The notes beneath the pieces were generated by a model, which made no database searches, was not told the DNA's origin, and saw nothing but the letters and a program-made list of their open reading frames with translations. This document shows positions 62,658 through 64,000 of a stretch of DNA of 64,000 bases, piece after piece. Location of the stretch: NCBI RefSeq assembly GCF_052324685.1, contig NC_135226.1:16579384-16643383 (forward strand). Direction: 5' to 3'. The DNA is from Brachyhypopomus gauderio (Eukaryota; Chordata; Actinopteri; Gymnotiformes; Hypopomidae). Numbering within the stretch: the stretch's first letter is position 1; each line of letters opens with the position of its first letter. Position numbers and translations under genes: made by a program.

Positions 62658-64000
62658 GTGGGTCTCGCCCACCTGAGGGACGAACATCACGTGACCAAAA
62701 ACAGGACATCTGCCGCTGTAAACGGGGGCGACCGGCAGAGGGCCCCCCCACAACGTGACAGACCCCCCCACCAAAGCCGCACTCCCCTCCGGATGTGCGG
62801 CTTACAGCGGCAGCAGACAAAACACAACAAAGGGGCGGGAGGGCGGGGACAAGACAGGGATCCGTTCCCTGCCGTCCTGAGCTGAAACAAAACACACATA
62901 AGCTCCTCGTCACAGGACGCAGACAAGGCAGGGACCCGTTCCCGGCAGTCCTGGAGCTGAAACAAAAAACACACATTAGGTTAGCTCGCCTCCTGGGCGG
63001 GACCCTGGACCGACTGGGCCGTCAACAAGACGATAACCACGCCCCGGTCGGTCACAGGGCCCTCGCGCCCTAACCGGCCCTAGGCCGCTTAAGCCCCACC
63101 ACTGTGTGCGGACCGGGAGCACATGGCCCAACATACGTCACAGATGTGGATGTGTGCAGGCCGCCACACTGGGGTGCGGCCACGGCTTCTACCGACCACC
63201 TCCCGAACCTACCTCCTCGCTCGGAACTGACCCCTGCTCTTTTCGCTAGGGGTCACCCCAGACTCCTGGGGAGTGAACCCCTCCCGGGGCCCCTCATCTC
63301 AAGGTGGACTCCTCCACCCAACCCAGGAGCGCCAGAGACCAGGGCCCTGGCAATGCGCATCAGGGACACGCTGGTCACCCCGAGCTCGAAGGAGAGGGTC
63401 TCCTCCTGGAGACCCCACTAGGTCCGGGAGTGCCGCAGTCCACCACCAGGAGCGACCTGCAACACATCACACACACACGCACACAGACAACACAACACAA
63501 AACACTCACTGCTCTGACCACTGACCCCCCTTTTACACAGGGGGGAAGGGACCCCTTCTTGGCATGAGGAGACACCCTGTCCTTACACCCCAGGCATCCT
63601 CAGCCTATAAAGGGGTACAGGGGCTCCTCCTTGCTCAGGGGTCCCTCCCAACCGGTCAGGTCTCCTGATGGAGCAGTGCCTTCTGAGCCACATGTCGTGG
63701 CTCAGGAACCCGATAGCTCCCCCCCAAAAACATATTTAGGGGGGGGCCCTCCGGGGAATAACAAAACAAAAAACACAGACACAACATATAACATATACGC
63801 ACCCAAGATGCCCTCTGTGCCCTCTAATGGGCCCCTCCCCACACACAGTGAAGAGGGGTGCAAGAGAGGAATTACATAAAACAAAGCACGCTACACTCTA
63901 GGACAAAACGAACACGCAAAGACAGAACACACACAAACGGATAGGACCCACCGATGCGCGCGCTCTGTGGAGCGTGACGCGCCTACTCCAGCTCTCTCTC
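62658..64000 (-). mobile_element. non-coding LTR element, running off the window
   Basis: Minus-strand relative of 39206-40531: truncated 3' LTR at 62658-about 62760 (TGTCACGTTGTGGG), a purine tract (GGTGGGGGGGTC) beyond it, then a GC-rich interior sharing GCCTAGGGCCGGTTAGGGCG and GTGACCGACCGGGGCGTGG with the first copy. No pol. The 5' LTR lies outside the window. Confidence 0.65.

Noticed and set aside
1-64000. A defence, toxin or other wholly new gene system
   Set aside because: All long intact host-type frames are olfactory receptors, and the other long frames belong to mobile elements. No operon-like or unexplained host gene cluster is visible.

Overview
This window is nuclear DNA from a bony fish, very probably a teleost. 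It carries eight tandem, intronless, fish-type olfactory receptor (OR) genes, all on the + strand, in a matrix of teleost-style repeats: Rex3/RTE-like LINE pieces, hAT and Tc1 DNA transposons, Ty3/Gypsy LTR elements with a chromodomain, and (TA)n/(CT)n microsatellites. I cannot name the species. I see no bacterial signals, rRNA, tRNA or CRISPR.

The eight ORs are 305-312 residues long and start at 2122, 11492, 15997, 24587, 34822, 45101, 55161 and 61038. They form two paralogue groups. Group A (OR1-OR4, 2-26 kb) has YCSNWEVVKLSC in extracellular loop 2. Group B (OR5-OR8, 34-62 kb) has a YCSVV-type loop. OR2-OR8 share a proximal promoter: a TAAATT(A/G)CATCTTyAGGG motif, then a TATATAA box about 195-245 bp before the ATG. 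OR4-OR8 share a conserved noncoding block downstream. Decayed OR copies lie at 37.8-39.2 kb and 51.5-52.0 kb.

Layout. 0-2 kb: candidate CACTA-like element containing an imperfect palindrome with a Tc1 scrap at its centre. 2-3 kb: OR1. 4-11 kb: repeat island, including a LINE > solo LTR > hAT stack with target-site duplications at two levels. 11.5-17 kb: OR2 and OR3, separated by Gypsy pol fossils. 18.4-23.4 kb: a young, nearly whole Ty3/Gypsy chromovirus with 5-bp target duplications. 24.6 kb: OR4. 26-33 kb: a fossil Gypsy element shredded by hAT-like and LTR insertions. 34.8 kb: OR5. 37-41 kb: OR pseudogenes broken up by a LINE and LTR elements. 42-47.8, 52.4-58.2 and 58.6-62.6 kb: three copies of a duplicated unit (gag-like/proline-rich element, solo LTR, OR gene, (TA)n, conserved block) carrying OR6, OR7 and OR8. 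47.8-50.8 kb: a non-autonomous LTR element with a long proline-rich repeat ORF, lying inside a hAT copy. 62.7 kb to the end: another non-coding LTR element running out of the window.

The ORs should act as alternative odorant GPCRs, one per sensory neuron. The mobile elements mainly serve as markers that order the duplications. A solo LTR with identical GTTTG target duplications in the OR6, OR7 and OR8 units, and an apparently empty site beside OR5, places its insertion between two duplication steps. I found no convincing new biological system. The most notable signals are a promoter-spanning hairpin at OR8, a gene-conversion-like tract in OR6, the mosaic structure of the OR7 unit, and the non-autonomous LTR elements.
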